Source: Flagellimonas beolgyonensis
GTDB lineage: Bacteria; Bacteroidota; Bacteroidia; Flavobacteriales; Flavobacteriaceae
Direction: 5' to 3'
DNA: 64,000 bases
NCBI RefSeq assembly: GCF_003992615.1
Contig: NZ_RZMY01000006.1
Span: 310,001 to 374,000, forward strand
Made by a program: the position numbers and the translations under genes. The notes beneath the pieces were generated by a model. The model made no database searches. It was given only the letters and a program-made list of their open reading frames with translations, and was not told the DNA's origin. Positions within the stretch are counted from its first letter, which is position 1. Each line of letters opens with the position of its first letter. This document shows, in pieces, positions 40,983 through 51,200 of this stretch.

Positions 40983-43634
40983 CTAATTCTTATGCATATT
41001 TTCCATCCAATACAGCAGATAAGGAATATTGTACGCGTGGGTCCAACCAAAAACGCGAAGGCCTTGATTTGTTTCCCAATTGGTAAATCTCTTTTCACTT
41101 TTAGGCAAATTGGAAATCTTCACCAAATCATCGCTGAATTCCTGTGCATTGGCATAATCCTGCGGATTTTTGGGCAACACTCCAATTTTAAGGACATTGG
41201 CCCGAGCCAATGCTTCATTGAAGTAGACCATTTCCCCACTTATCTCATAGCCGAGCAATAACGGATAAATGGTGGCCAAATAGGATTCCATTTCATGGTT
41301 TAGTGGAGGAACATCCCTGACCCATCTGGCATGGTCCAAAAGGGCTTTACGAACTTTCTCATCTCCCGTAATCTGCTGGTACTTGTACAAACCTTGGGCC
41401 ACATAGGTTTGGGCATAGCCATACCTATCGAGCAAAAGGTTACCGCCCTGACGTTCCTGGAACTCCAACATCAATCGTACTCGCTCATCCAATTCCTTCT
41501 TGTATTTTTCAAGTTTGGTGGCATCATACAGTTCCACCAAATTCAACACTGAGAGGTATAATCGCCTTCCTCGAAGATCATGCTCACCCCAAATTCGTTT
41601 CAGATAGGTATCGCCGGTCATTTTGGCGACTTCCAGCGCCCGATGATCGGCAGACAGGTAGTAAGAGGCAATCCAACCCTGTATCCAAACATGGGCACTA
41701 AGCAAGGCATACCAATGCTCGTTTGCATGTCGTCGCCCTATACCCAGATAAGGCGTTGATTCTGGTTCATCTTCGTAGTTCCAAAAGTCAATGGCATCGT
41801 TGATCTCTCCAAAATATGTACGTTTTTTGGGCCAATGTATGTTGTCCACATCCATCGTATGCCGGCTCATGGCCTGTGCCAGATTAAAATACTTTGGGTC
41901 TCCTGTCCTCATAAAATTGGTCCAAAGCATAAAGTCCACAGTAGGCTCGTTATTGGTCCATTGTACCCAGTTTCCATTGAAAAAATAGGTCTTACCATCG
42001 CCATAATCGAACATTCCGTACCACGGTTCGTGTTTTTGATTGTAAGCCCACCACTCGAATTTATACTGCATTGCATTTTCAAACTCAGGGTACTGCGTTG
42101 AAAAGGGCGCCATATTGCCATAAACTTTGGAACCTGTATACCATTCCGGAGATGCATGGGCGACCGGGGCATCCAAAACATAATCCATTTTTTGACCTAC
42201 CGAATCAGCTTCCTCACTGTTATGGAAATAGTAAATGAACTCCGTGGTCTTGGTGATTCCTTGGGCAAAATTATCCAACATTTCTCCGTCGGGTTCAGTA
42301 TTGTGCCTTGCAAAACTCATGGGGCCATTGTTTTTGGGCCAAATGCTTCCCACCAACGTTTTGGTTGTTGGATCCATCTCAATTCCTTTTGGATATTCCT
42401 TCAAAAAATTCTTGATACCTACCCCAACTCCACGCTTTCCATCAGAGACGTTAAGCCATCCTTTGGCCCTCTGGGATTCGGCGACTTTTTCGTCTCCTTT
42501 TGTAATAGTTGCTCTGAATGTGGGGGTATCTCCCTTACTTTCCTTGTTATCCTCTGTTTTAAACCCGTTCCGATAAAGGCTTCGTAAACTTGTGCTTTCC
42601 TTTCTATCGGGGCCCTGCTGTAGCAATTCCACCGGAGTTTGTCCGTTTATTGCCACTTCTTGCATTACAGCACCTGAGTCGGAATCCAACCAGCTTCCTT
42701 TGAACATAGGCATGGTAACGCTGACATCATCATCCAAATGGTACTTGAACTGTAGTCCACAGGCTGCAATTTGATCATTTGGCTGTGTCCAACCCATATC
42801 GTCCTCAGTATCTTCCGATATTATTTTTTTGTTCTGTGTGGCTATGTTGGCATGTTGCCCCTCCTGCTGTTTGTGCTTATCCGGTACACCGGTATAGGTC
42901 ATGGTATGCAACACCTTGATGTAGCTTTTTCCGGCATAGGCATGTAACCAAAGGGTAAAGGGAGAAAGATTGTTATCGGGACGATCATAGGTATAGGTAC
43001 CTTCCACCCTAAATATGGAATGCATTGGTCCGGAACCTTTTTCACGAAAGACCTCATTGATCACTGCTTTTGACGAATCTACCCCAGCATCGTCCAATAG
43101 ATCTAAAAACGAGCCCCTGTTCTTTTCTGGCGAGGTGGCTATCAATTCATCTTCTTGAAATTCCCTGTCATTATTGGAATCCAGATATACCTCATCCAAA
43201 AATCCATTACCCTTTTTATGAATGGAGAAGGAAATCGGTCCTGTATTGACATCGATACCTCCTTGGGGCCTCATATTGTTCATTGAAACAATCTTTTCTG
43301 TGGGCAACATGGGTACTACATCTTCGCCGTATTCCAAAATATAATCGGAACCTTCTTCAGCGAAAAAGAAGACCCAAGCCCATTTGATACTGTTATCCAA
43401 TGGTCCCCAATTGGTCACCTCTGTGGTCTGGCAGGGAATTTCTTTACCGTCTGACGTAAGTAACCGTACATGGTCTACCGATTGTAGTTCCCCTTTGGGG
43501 AAAGGTATGCCCAAGGTAACAGGAGCACCGAGCTTGTTATTCTCAATGGTGATGGCAACTTGTTTACCAGGTTTGGCTGGTGTACAAGATTTCAATATGA
43601 AACATGCCAGCAATATTAGTGTTACTATTCTCAT
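40983..43634 (-). CDS. PcRGLX/YetA-like (PL26-type) polysaccharide-degrading lipoprotein
   Basis: From the ATG at 43634 (a TTG lies 7 codons upstream) the protein has 883 residues and a lipoprotein signal (ACFILKSCTPAK). The N-terminal RIFT-barrel region shows GAPVTLGIPFPKGEL and LDNSIKWAWVFFFA. The middle holds YWYTG-like and FEWWAYNQKHEPWYGMFDYGD segments, and the C-terminal part is an alpha-toroid with repeated aromatic helices. This layout is that of PcRGLX exo-rhamnogalacturonan lyases (PL26) and YetA-like proteins. Many relatives are uncharacterised, so true lyase activity on rhamnogalacturonan is not assured. It closes the operon with PIG-L, MFS and ROK genes. Confidence 0.72.
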   Translation of the reverse strand: MRIVTLILLACFILKSCTPAKPGKQVAITIENNKLGAPVTLGIPFPKGELQSVDHVRLLTSDGKEIPCQTTEVTNWGPLDNSIKWAWVFFFAEEGSDYILEYGEDVVPMLPTEKIVSMNNMRPQGGIDVNTGPISFSIHKKGNGFLDEVYLDSNNDREFQEDELIATSPEKNRGSFLDLLDDAGVDSSKAVINEVFREKGSGPMHSIFRVEGTYTYDRPDNNLSPFTLWLHAYAGKSYIKVLHTMTYTGVPDKHKQQEGQHANIATQNKKIISEDTEDDMGWTQPNDQIAACGLQFKYHLDDDVSVTMPMFKGSWLDSDSGAVMQEVAINGQTPVELLQQGPDRKESTSLRSLYRNGFKTEDNKESKGDTPTFRATITKGDEKVAESQRAKGWLNVSDGKRGVGVGIKNFLKEYPKGIEMDPTTKTLVGSIWPKNNGPMSFARHNTEPDGEMLDNFAQGITKTTEFIYYFHNSEEADSVGQKMDYVLDAPVAHASPEWYTGSKVYGNMAPFSTQYPEFENAMQYKFEWWAYNQKHEPWYGMFDYGDGKTYFFNGNWVQWTNNEPTVDFMLWTNFMRTGDPKYFNLAQAMSRHTMDVDNIHWPKKRTYFGEINDAIDFWNYEDEPESTPYLGIGRRHANEHWYALLSAHVWIQGWIASYYLSADHRALEVAKMTGDTYLKRIWGEHDLRGRRLYLSVLNLVELYDATKLEKYKKELDERVRLMLEFQERQGGNLLLDRYGYAQTYVAQGLYKYQQITGDEKVRKALLDHARWVRDVPPLNHEMESYLATIYPLLLGYEISGEMVYFNEALARANVLKIGVLPKNPQDYANAQEFSDDLVKISNLPKSEKRFTNWETNQGLRVFGWTHAYNIPYLLYWMENMHKN

Positions 43635-43655
43635 TTTATAACTTAGGTTATTCAA

Positions 43656-44492
43656 TTACAGACAAAGTGCAGCTGCACCCAACTCGGGCGAATCCACCAA
43701 ATCTGATGTTTCAATTTTAAAATGTTCCAATTGTTTTTGATAGGCGAAAGTGTCCAATGCGGATTGCAACGACTTTTCAAAAAAAGTGTAGGCACGACTT
43801 ATGGATCCACCAAGAATTATGGCTTCGGGCGCAAACATGTATAGGATGGCCTTGATGGCCTCTCCCAAATGCACACCATACTCTCCAAAGGCCATTAAGG
43901 CGGTGGAATCATTCATCAAGGCCTTTTTATACAACTCCTTGGCAGATTGCCCATACTTCCCATCAAAAAAGAAGCTACCTGCATAATGCTCCAAAATTTT
44001 GTCTTTGTACGGGAGCATGCCCACCTCTCCTGCTCCACACAAAACCCCATTGTAGAGCTCGTTGTTAATGATAATGCCCATACCGAGTCCAGTACCCAAG
44101 GAAAGGGCCACACAGTTTGCATGGTCCATGGCCTTTCCAAAATATTTTTCACCCAACGCAAAGCAATTGGCGTCGTTGTTTATGTGTGCGGGTATTTGAT
44201 ATCTGTCCTGAATCAAATCCTTCATTGGAACTTCTTTCCAAGACGGAATGTTCTGTACATCATACACTACACCGGACTCCGGATCCACCACGGCGGGGAC
44301 ACCTATGCCAATGGCTTCAATGGAATCGGTTATTATTGTATCGATTGCATCGTAAAGCTTTTCCAAGGAAACTTCCACAGAGTCGCTGGGATCAACGTCG
44401 ATAATATGGCTCTTAAGGACCTCTCTTCCCTTAACCTTGCCCAATTTTATCTTGGTCCCACCAATGTCAATCCCCAATATTTCCTTCTCCAT
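43656..44492 (-). CDS. ROK-family sugar kinase
   Basis: The N-terminus EILGIDIGGTKIKLG is the ATP phosphate-binding loop of ROK kinases. Substrate and fold motifs GIGVPAVVDPESGVVYDVQNIPSW, HINNDANCFALGE with the catalytic Asp, and LSLGTGLGMGIIINNELYNG follow. The usual ROK zinc motif (CxCGxxGC) is replaced by a sequence without those cysteines, GAGEVGMLPYKDKILEHYAG, a form known in ppgk-like and some Bacteroidota kinases. The ATG at 44492 is 2 bp after the MFS stop. It probably phosphorylates the hexose imported by the MFS permease. Confidence 0.9.
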   Translation of the reverse strand: MEKEILGIDIGGTKIKLGKVKGREVLKSHIIDVDPSDSVEVSLEKLYDAIDTIITDSIEAIGIGVPAVVDPESGVVYDVQNIPSWKEVPMKDLIQDRYQIPAHINNDANCFALGEKYFGKAMDHANCVALSLGTGLGMGIIINNELYNGVLCGAGEVGMLPYKDKILEHYAGSFFFDGKYGQSAKELYKKALMNDSTALMAFGEYGVHLGEAIKAILYMFAPEAIILGGSISRAYTFFEKSLQSALDTFAYQKQLEHFKIETSDLVDSPELGAAALCL

Positions 44493-44494
44493 GA

Positions 44495-45757
44495 TCACTT
44501 TTCTTTTTTTAGACTTATTGTCTTATTGTTGACCAATGGCTTGGCCCAAAATCCTATGGTAAAAATGAAAGCCAAGGGAATCAGCAAAAAGAACATACCG
44601 GATCGTAATGTTAACAGCTCGCCCAGTCCTCCCACTATGAAAGGAATAACAGCTCCGCCCGCTATACCCGTACAAAGAATGCCGGATAGCGAACCGTGAT
44701 GTTCCTTTACCGAATTGAGCGCCAATGAAAAAATGATGGAGTACATGACGGATATAAAGAATCCTACCATGGGAAAACCGATGAGAGCCATTTGGGGCGA
44801 TCCCGTCAATGCCAAAACAAGACTGCCAATGGTAATGGCCGTAGCCAAAATCAGTAGTTTTCGGCTGTCCATAAACTTCAACAGCAGCAGGCCCAGCAGA
44901 CATCCTACTGTTAACATGGCCCAAAAGTAGGATACAGTGTCCGCGCCAATAGTCTGTGGATCTAGATCATGATACTGATAAAGGAACTGTGAAATCCAAT
45001 TGCCCACTCCCTGCTCTGTTCCCACATAGCAAAAGATGCCCAAGAAATATAGAATGGTCCATTTGTTCTTCAACAAGTCCCAATAGGATCTCTTATCACC
45101 AGCCTGTTCATCTTCTTTCTTTTCAAACTTGGGATATTTGGTGACAAGTACATAAACAAAGAGCAGCATGGAAATAGCCGCAAAAACGATATAAAGAGAT
45201 GCCCATGGCAAATTTTGAGGCACCCAACCACGTAATACTTCTGCGATTGTTCCACTTGTTGAAGGCTTATTATTGACCAAATATTTATAGAGGTAAGGAC
45301 TTAAGAACGAGGCAGCCCCAAATACCAATTGTGCCAGCACCGAATTGAACGCAAAGTGCTCTTCTCCCCCGGCCACCCGAAGCATGGGATTGATGATGAC
45401 CTGTAAAACGGCCATACAACACCCCAAGGTAAACAGGGTTATACTGAACACTCCGTATTGTGGAAATAGGGCAAAACCCAGGGAAGCAAGCGCCATGACC
45501 AAAAAAGACAAGGAAAGTAGGGTTCTCTCACTATACTTTTCGGTTAGGAATCCAGCGGGAATGGACATAATTCCATACGCAATAAAGAAAGTGAAAGGCA
45601 AGAGTCCTGTTAATGTTAGGCTCAGATCAAAACTATCCTTTACATCCACAATGATCGAATTCAGAATATTGGTAATGAACGATATCACAAAGAACACGAT
45701 CATTACCAAGGCAATCAGGTGGATATATCTTTTGGTCTTGGGCTTGCTGGTCTCCAT
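44495..45757 (-). CDS. Sugar MFS transporter (FucP/GluP-like)
   Basis: A 420-residue permease with 12 predicted helices, starting with a basic tail (METSKPKTKRY). FFIAYGIMSIPAGFLTEKYSERTLL matches the helix 2-3 motif of the FucP group, and QVIINPMLRVAGGEEHFAFNSVLAQLVFG matches the region around helix 4 that holds the sugar-contacting Asn. FCYVGTEQGVGNWISQFL marks the start of the second half. It imports a monosaccharide with protons; the specific sugar is not known. It lies 2 bp before the ROK kinase and 49 bp after PIG-L. Confidence 0.9.
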   Translation of the reverse strand: METSKPKTKRYIHLIALVMIVFFVISFITNILNSIIVDVKDSFDLSLTLTGLLPFTFFIAYGIMSIPAGFLTEKYSERTLLSLSFLVMALASLGFALFPQYGVFSITLFTLGCCMAVLQVIINPMLRVAGGEEHFAFNSVLAQLVFGAASFLSPYLYKYLVNNKPSTSGTIAEVLRGWVPQNLPWASLYIVFAAISMLLFVYVLVTKYPKFEKKEDEQAGDKRSYWDLLKNKWTILYFLGIFCYVGTEQGVGNWISQFLYQYHDLDPQTIGADTVSYFWAMLTVGCLLGLLLLKFMDSRKLLILATAITIGSLVLALTGSPQMALIGFPMVGFFISVMYSIIFSLALNSVKEHHGSLSGILCTGIAGGAVIPFIVGGLGELLTLRSGMFFLLIPLAFIFTIGFWAKPLVNNKTISLKKEK

Positions 45758-45806
45758 TTAGTGGTCGGTTATATTTGTTTGGATTTTCCTGGGTGGTCAG
45801 TGTATT

Positions 45807-46694
45807 TTATTTTGACCCCAACATGGGGAACAATTCTTTGATCTCAGCTTCGGTGGGTTGTTTTCCATATTCACAGATTTCGAAAAACTCCACTTGCTTC
45901 ACCTTTGAAATATCGGCATTGGGATACCATTTTTTCACCACTTCCAAGGTGCTGGCATCTGGTTTTCTGTTCATCCATTTATCTTTTAACCAGGCCAACC
46001 TTTCCTGCTCACCGGTGGGTATGGTGGATAGATCGGTGCCATTGGTCCAAGGCAACCATTCGAACATTTGGGAATCGTGGGCGGCCAGTCCCTTAACCTT
46101 GGTGTCGATAACATCGTCAACTATCACGGCAATATCCTTTTGGAACGGATAGGGCTTTTTAAAGTGATCACTCATATAGAGAAATACCGGGTTCTTTTTC
46201 AAAGGTGGGGTATCCGGTGCCACGTTGGGCACAATGTTCATATAGGCGGCATCCTGAACAACGGACCCTGCATTTCTATGGTCTGGATGATAATCGTTTG
46301 GTCTAAGACCCAACACGATATCGGCGTTCCAATCACGTATTCTTCGGATTACCTCCAACCTCACGTTCAAAGTTGGAAACAATTCACCATCGTGGTTGTC
46401 CAACACTTCATATTCCGCAATGCCCAGGGCCTTTGCGGCATCCTTGGCCTCTTGTCTACGTTTTTTTGCCAACGGGCCTCCGCCCATACTCTGATGGCCT
46501 GCATCGCCATTGGTAAGGGCCAAAAACTTAACATTATGGCCCATTTTGGCAAACAAAGCCGCCGTTCCCCCAAACTTGGAATCACAATCATCAGGGTGCG
46601 CCCCGATGGCAATGATGTTGAGTACTTTTTTTTCTTGCGCCCCCACTATTGCAACGGCAAAGCATAGGCAAAATGTCAATAGTAATTTTCTCAT
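45807..46694 (-). CDS. Secreted PIG-L-family deacetylase
   Basis: From the ATG at 46694 the protein has a signal peptide (LLLTFCLCFAVAIVGAQ) and the LmbE/PIG-L fold. Zinc ligands are in IAIGAHPDDCDSKFGG and in NDYHPDHRNAG; LTNGDAGHQSM and RRQEAKDAAKALG complete the family pattern. Such enzymes remove N-acetyl groups from amino sugars or conjugates. Its position between susD and the sugar permease suggests that the glycan or a fragment carries an N-acetyl group. It is exported, so it acts on oligosaccharide in the periplasm. Confidence 0.9.
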   Translation of the reverse strand: MRKLLLTFCLCFAVAIVGAQEKKVLNIIAIGAHPDDCDSKFGGTAALFAKMGHNVKFLALTNGDAGHQSMGGGPLAKKRRQEAKDAAKALGIAEYEVLDNHDGELFPTLNVRLEVIRRIRDWNADIVLGLRPNDYHPDHRNAGSVVQDAAYMNIVPNVAPDTPPLKKNPVFLYMSDHFKKPYPFQKDIAVIVDDVIDTKVKGLAAHDSQMFEWLPWTNGTDLSTIPTGEQERLAWLKDKWMNRKPDASTLEVVKKWYPNADISKVKQVEFFEICEYGKQPTEAEIKELFPMLGSK

Positions 46695-46897
46695 TTTATA
46701 AATGGATTTATTCATTGTTTTATGGCAATTGGTTACCTGGCCGTGTCTTTGGACACCACCGTCTTTCTGTTTCATTATCAGTTGTGATCAGCCTCTTAAA
46801 ATGCCCATAGATTCATAAGTAGGCGTATGGTATGGGACCTCGTCAATCAAACAATCACAATTATGAAAACAATCTTTGGTCGCCTTTTGCGCGATTA

Positions 46898-48277
46898 TTA
46901 ATTCTGTACAAAATTTGGATTGATGTCCATTTCCCGTTGCGGAATAAAAAAGTATTCCCTGGTACCGGTAATGAAAGGTTCGGCCTCGATGATCTTGCCA
47001 ACTGCGCCAAAACGCTTTAAATCTGGCCATCTATGGTTCTCAAATGCCAATTCCACCCTTCTTTCATGGAGCAGTTTTTCCTCGAAAGTGCCAGGTGTGG
47101 CAGCATCAATATCTGCCAATCCAGCCCTGTTCCTTACTTCATTGATCAGATCATAACTTTCGGCGGTCTCACCCAAAGCTTCGGCCAACATCAACAATAC
47201 ATCGGCATACCTGAACACGACAAAGTTGATGTCCGAGTCGTTTTCAATGGCAAGGTCGGATTGGTATTTTTTGATATACCTGGCCTCTACCACTTCGCCT
47301 TCAAGATTCACATAGGAATCGCCCATGGAGGCATCGTACCTCAAATCGCCCGCCTCATAGGCTTCCAACATGGAAACGGTAGGACGGTTTCTGCCAAAAC
47401 CGGAACCGGTCTGCAAATCGGTACTGGGTGAAAAATCGTTGGTAAACAGACTTCCCTGTCCAATACCTCCGCTGATGTACTGTACCTCAAATATGGACTC
47501 GGCGTTGTTTTCGTTGGAAACACCCCATAAATTGGCATAATCGGGCAACAATTCATAACCGTAGTTGGCAATGATGCGTCGCAATACGGTTTCTGCTGCC
47601 GAATTATCGCCCAGGGTCAACAATACTTTTGCAAGCAAAGTTGCCGCTGCACCTTTGGTGGCCTTACCTACCAGACTGCCCGAATACGAAACAGGAAGCA
47701 GTTCTTCGGCTTGCATGAGGTCAGTTACCAGCTGTTGCAATACGGTATCCTCGTTTACCTGTACCAATTCGTCACCAGATACAAATGGCTCCAATTGCAA
47801 AGGAATGTTTCCAAAAGCAATGGCCATGTGGTAATACACCAAAGACCTAATGAACAAAGCCTCGCCCGTAACCCGGTTCTTGGCAGCTGTTTCCATTTCA
47901 ACGTTTGGAATGCGGCTTAGAATCACATTACAATTGGCAATCACTTTATAGGATTCGCTCCAAGCTGAGGTTACCTGTTCGTTCAAAGCATCTTCGGTAA
48001 AGGAATTGATTTCGGTGTATTGCCTGGCCAAACCTGTTGCGTCGGGACCTTGGTCGGTATTGTCGCTCCGCATTTCAAACATGGTCCAATACCCACGACC
48101 ATATACGCCCGTGCTCTGAAGGCCTGCATAACTTGCATTTATGGCTACCTCAAAATCATCGGATGAATTGTAAAAGTCCGCCTCATTTCTATTGGAAATG
48201 GGTGCCAAATCGGTAAAATCTTCACTACACCCCATGATCATGGAGGTACAAAGCATTATATATAGAATTCGTTTCAT
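46898..48277 (-). CDS. susD: SusD/RagB-family lipoprotein of the second PUL
   Basis: The 459-residue protein has a lipoprotein signal (LCTSMIMGCSEDF). SusD hallmarks: RNEADFYNSSDDFEVAINASYAGLQ, ALFIRSLVYYHMAIAFGNIPL, KATKGAAATLLAKVLLTLGD, NFVVFRYADVLLMLAEALGE and HERRVELAFENHRWPDLKRFG. It partners with the SusC encoded 17 bp upstream. A gene-free 203-bp stretch separates it from the PIG-L gene; I see no terminator there. Confidence 0.95.
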   Translation of the reverse strand: MKRILYIMLCTSMIMGCSEDFTDLAPISNRNEADFYNSSDDFEVAINASYAGLQSTGVYGRGYWTMFEMRSDNTDQGPDATGLARQYTEINSFTEDALNEQVTSAWSESYKVIANCNVILSRIPNVEMETAAKNRVTGEALFIRSLVYYHMAIAFGNIPLQLEPFVSGDELVQVNEDTVLQQLVTDLMQAEELLPVSYSGSLVGKATKGAAATLLAKVLLTLGDNSAAETVLRRIIANYGYELLPDYANLWGVSNENNAESIFEVQYISGGIGQGSLFTNDFSPSTDLQTGSGFGRNRPTVSMLEAYEAGDLRYDASMGDSYVNLEGEVVEARYIKKYQSDLAIENDSDINFVVFRYADVLLMLAEALGETAESYDLINEVRNRAGLADIDAATPGTFEEKLLHERRVELAFENHRWPDLKRFGAVGKIIEAEPFITGTREYFFIPQREMDINPNFVQN

Positions 48278-48294
48278 TTTTCCGTTTTTTTAGG

Positions 48295-51200
48295 TTAGAA
48301 CTTTAGGTTTAAGCCGACGGTGAAGGACTTGGTCAATGGAAATGCACCATAATCCTCCCCAGGTGTTAAACTGCTGGTGGTTATATTACTAACCTCTGGG
48401 TTGTATCCCAGATAATCGGTGATGGTAAAAAGATTGGTCCCTGTTACATAAAAACGCAGTCTTTGAATCTTGTTTCCAAACAAGTTATCGGTGGGCAACG
48501 TATAACCCAGGGTCACGTTACGCAAACGCACATAGGAACCATCTTCTACCTGAAAAGATGAAGGTCTGTTATTGTTGCCATGGTTACCGGATTCCCGATC
48601 TGCCCTTGGTACACTGCCATTCCCTGGATCTGATGGTGATCTCCATCGTTCATTGAAAATGGCATAGGAATTAAAATTCGCTTCACCATTTTTCATGTGG
48701 CGCGATGTTAGGTTCAATATCTCATTGCCCTCCACGCCTTGGATCAAGAAACTAAAATCGATGTTCTTGTACGTAAGCCTGTTGTTCACCCCCCAAGTGA
48801 AATCAGGAAAATAACTACCTGTTACCGTCCTATCATCCGGAGTGATCTGGCCATCACCATTAATGTCCTTGAACCTAAAATCTCCCAAACCGGGGTTCGG
48901 TGCCTGTGTGTCTACAGGTGCATTGTCCAAATCGGCCTGAGTTTGGTAGATGCCATCCACCACATAACCGTAATAACTACCAATCGGATCGCCAACACGG
49001 GTTACGTGGCGCACACCGGCACTTCCCGATGAATAGATGGGCTCGTTGTCCTCGTTCAGGGAAAGTACTTCATTTTTGTTGGTGGCAAAATTGATATCGG
49101 TATTCCACGTAAAGTCACCAACAAAGTTTTTGGTGCTCAATGCAATTTCAAATCCTCTGTTTTGAACCTCACCCAAATTACGGAGCGTGGTTTCAAAACC
49201 AGAAACGGAGGAAATAGCCACGTTCAACAATAGGTCCCTCGTTTTGGTATCGTAATAATCGGCCAAAAGGAATACCCTGTTATTGAACAAACCAAGCTCA
49301 ACCCCTATATCCACTTGCTCTGATTTTTCCCAAGTCAAGTTCGGATTGGGAATGGTACTTTGCACCAAACCATTGATTTCGTTACCGCCAAGGTTGTAGT
49401 TTTGTGGGGACAACAATCCCACTGCACCATAGTTAGGGATTTCAAAGTTCCCTGTCTGGCCCCAGCTCATTCGCAGCTTCAGTTCTGAAATGGTCTCGGA
49501 ATCGGCCAAGAAATCTTCCTCGTTCAAACGCCATCCCACAGAAAAAGAGGGAAAGTAACCTGTTTGGTTATTTTTACCGAACCTTGAAGATTTGTCAGAT
49601 CGAATGGTTCCTGTAAAAAGGTATTTGTCCTTGAAGCTATAATTGACCCTAAAAAGGGAAGACAACAACGACCATTGCTCTTTTACCGAAGTACCACCGA
49701 ACACCTGTCCACCACTTATGGTTGGAACAAGATCATCAGGATAATTGTTGGCAAGCACACTTTTCAGTGCCAAATTGTCTTTTTGGGCGGTATATCCCAA
49801 AACGGCATCGATGTAGTGATCACCGAATTCTTTTTTCCAGCTCAATGTATTTTCCCAAAGCCAGTTGGTCTCTGTTGATGAAGATGCCTGACCATATGGG
49901 TTTCCATCCGCAGAATTTCGGAATAACAGGGTGTTGGCCCTGTAAAAATCTTGGTTGAAAAGGTTGATGTAGACACCTCCAAATGTTTTGAAGCTCAGTT
50001 CTGGTAAGATATCATAGGTCAAGCCCAATGTTCCCCTAGTCTGAAACTGAAAAATTTGATCGTCCACCGCTTCAATGATCGCCAATGGATTACTGGCCGT
50101 TGTGGTACCACCTCCCAAGTAGGATTGGTTGTTCAACTGGTTAATGGTGCCATCCGGATTGTATGGACTCACTGTTGGAGAATGCACAATGGCCGAGTAT
50201 ACGATACCCGGGGGTGTCGCAAAATAAGGGGCCGAAGCCGGTACCCTTTGGTTTTCGGTCACCGTCGGCGCCAATCGCAGATCCAAGTTCAATTTTTCAG
50301 TGAGCTGCGAATTTAGGTTCAACAACACCGAATATCTTTCAAACTTCGATTTTTCAATGATTCCTGTTTGGGAAAAATAACCCGTGGAAGCATAAAAGCT
50401 TGTTTTGTTACGCACAGGCGAGGCATAGGAGAAATTATAGCTCTGAACGATTCCGGTCTTGAAGATCAAATCTTGCCAATCGGTGTCCGTACCATCCCAG
50501 TTTACAAAGGATTCGGGCAATTCATAGTTAGCGTTGCCCCTATCCCCTGGTCCTATGGGATCATCTATGGAAGCACCGGGCACTGAAGCCAAGTAGTTAT
50601 TGTTCCGTGCATCCCTGGTAAAGTCAATAAGCTCCTGTGCATTCATCAGATCCAATTTATTGGCCACGGATTGCATACTTACATAGGAATCAAAAGAAAA
50701 GATACCTTCTTCAGAATTAGATCCCTTTTTGGTGGTGATCAACAATACCCCGTTACCACCCCTGGAGCCATAAATGGCCGCAGCACTGGCATCTTTCAAC
50801 ACCTGAATGGATTCGATATCGTTGGGGTTCAACGTCGCCAAAGGGTTAATGGTCGGTGGCTGAAAAGCGGCACGTCTATTGGAAACACCCCCCAATTGAC
50901 TTGACGAGGTCAAATTCCTTGAAATTGGAATACCATCGACCACGAACAACGGATCGTTACCTGCCGAGATAGATCCGGAACCCCTTACCCGAATGTTTGG
51001 GGCAGCACCCGGTTCTCCGGAAACCTCCTGTACCTGCACCCCGGAAACTTGCCCGATAAGGGCACCTTCTGGTGTAAGTGCCGGTACTTCAACAATGGTC
51101 TCAGGTGTAATGGAAACTACCGAACCGGTAACTTTGGTCTTTGCCAAGGTACCATACCCCACTACAACAACCTCTTCCAAAGCTGCCGCATCTTGTTGCA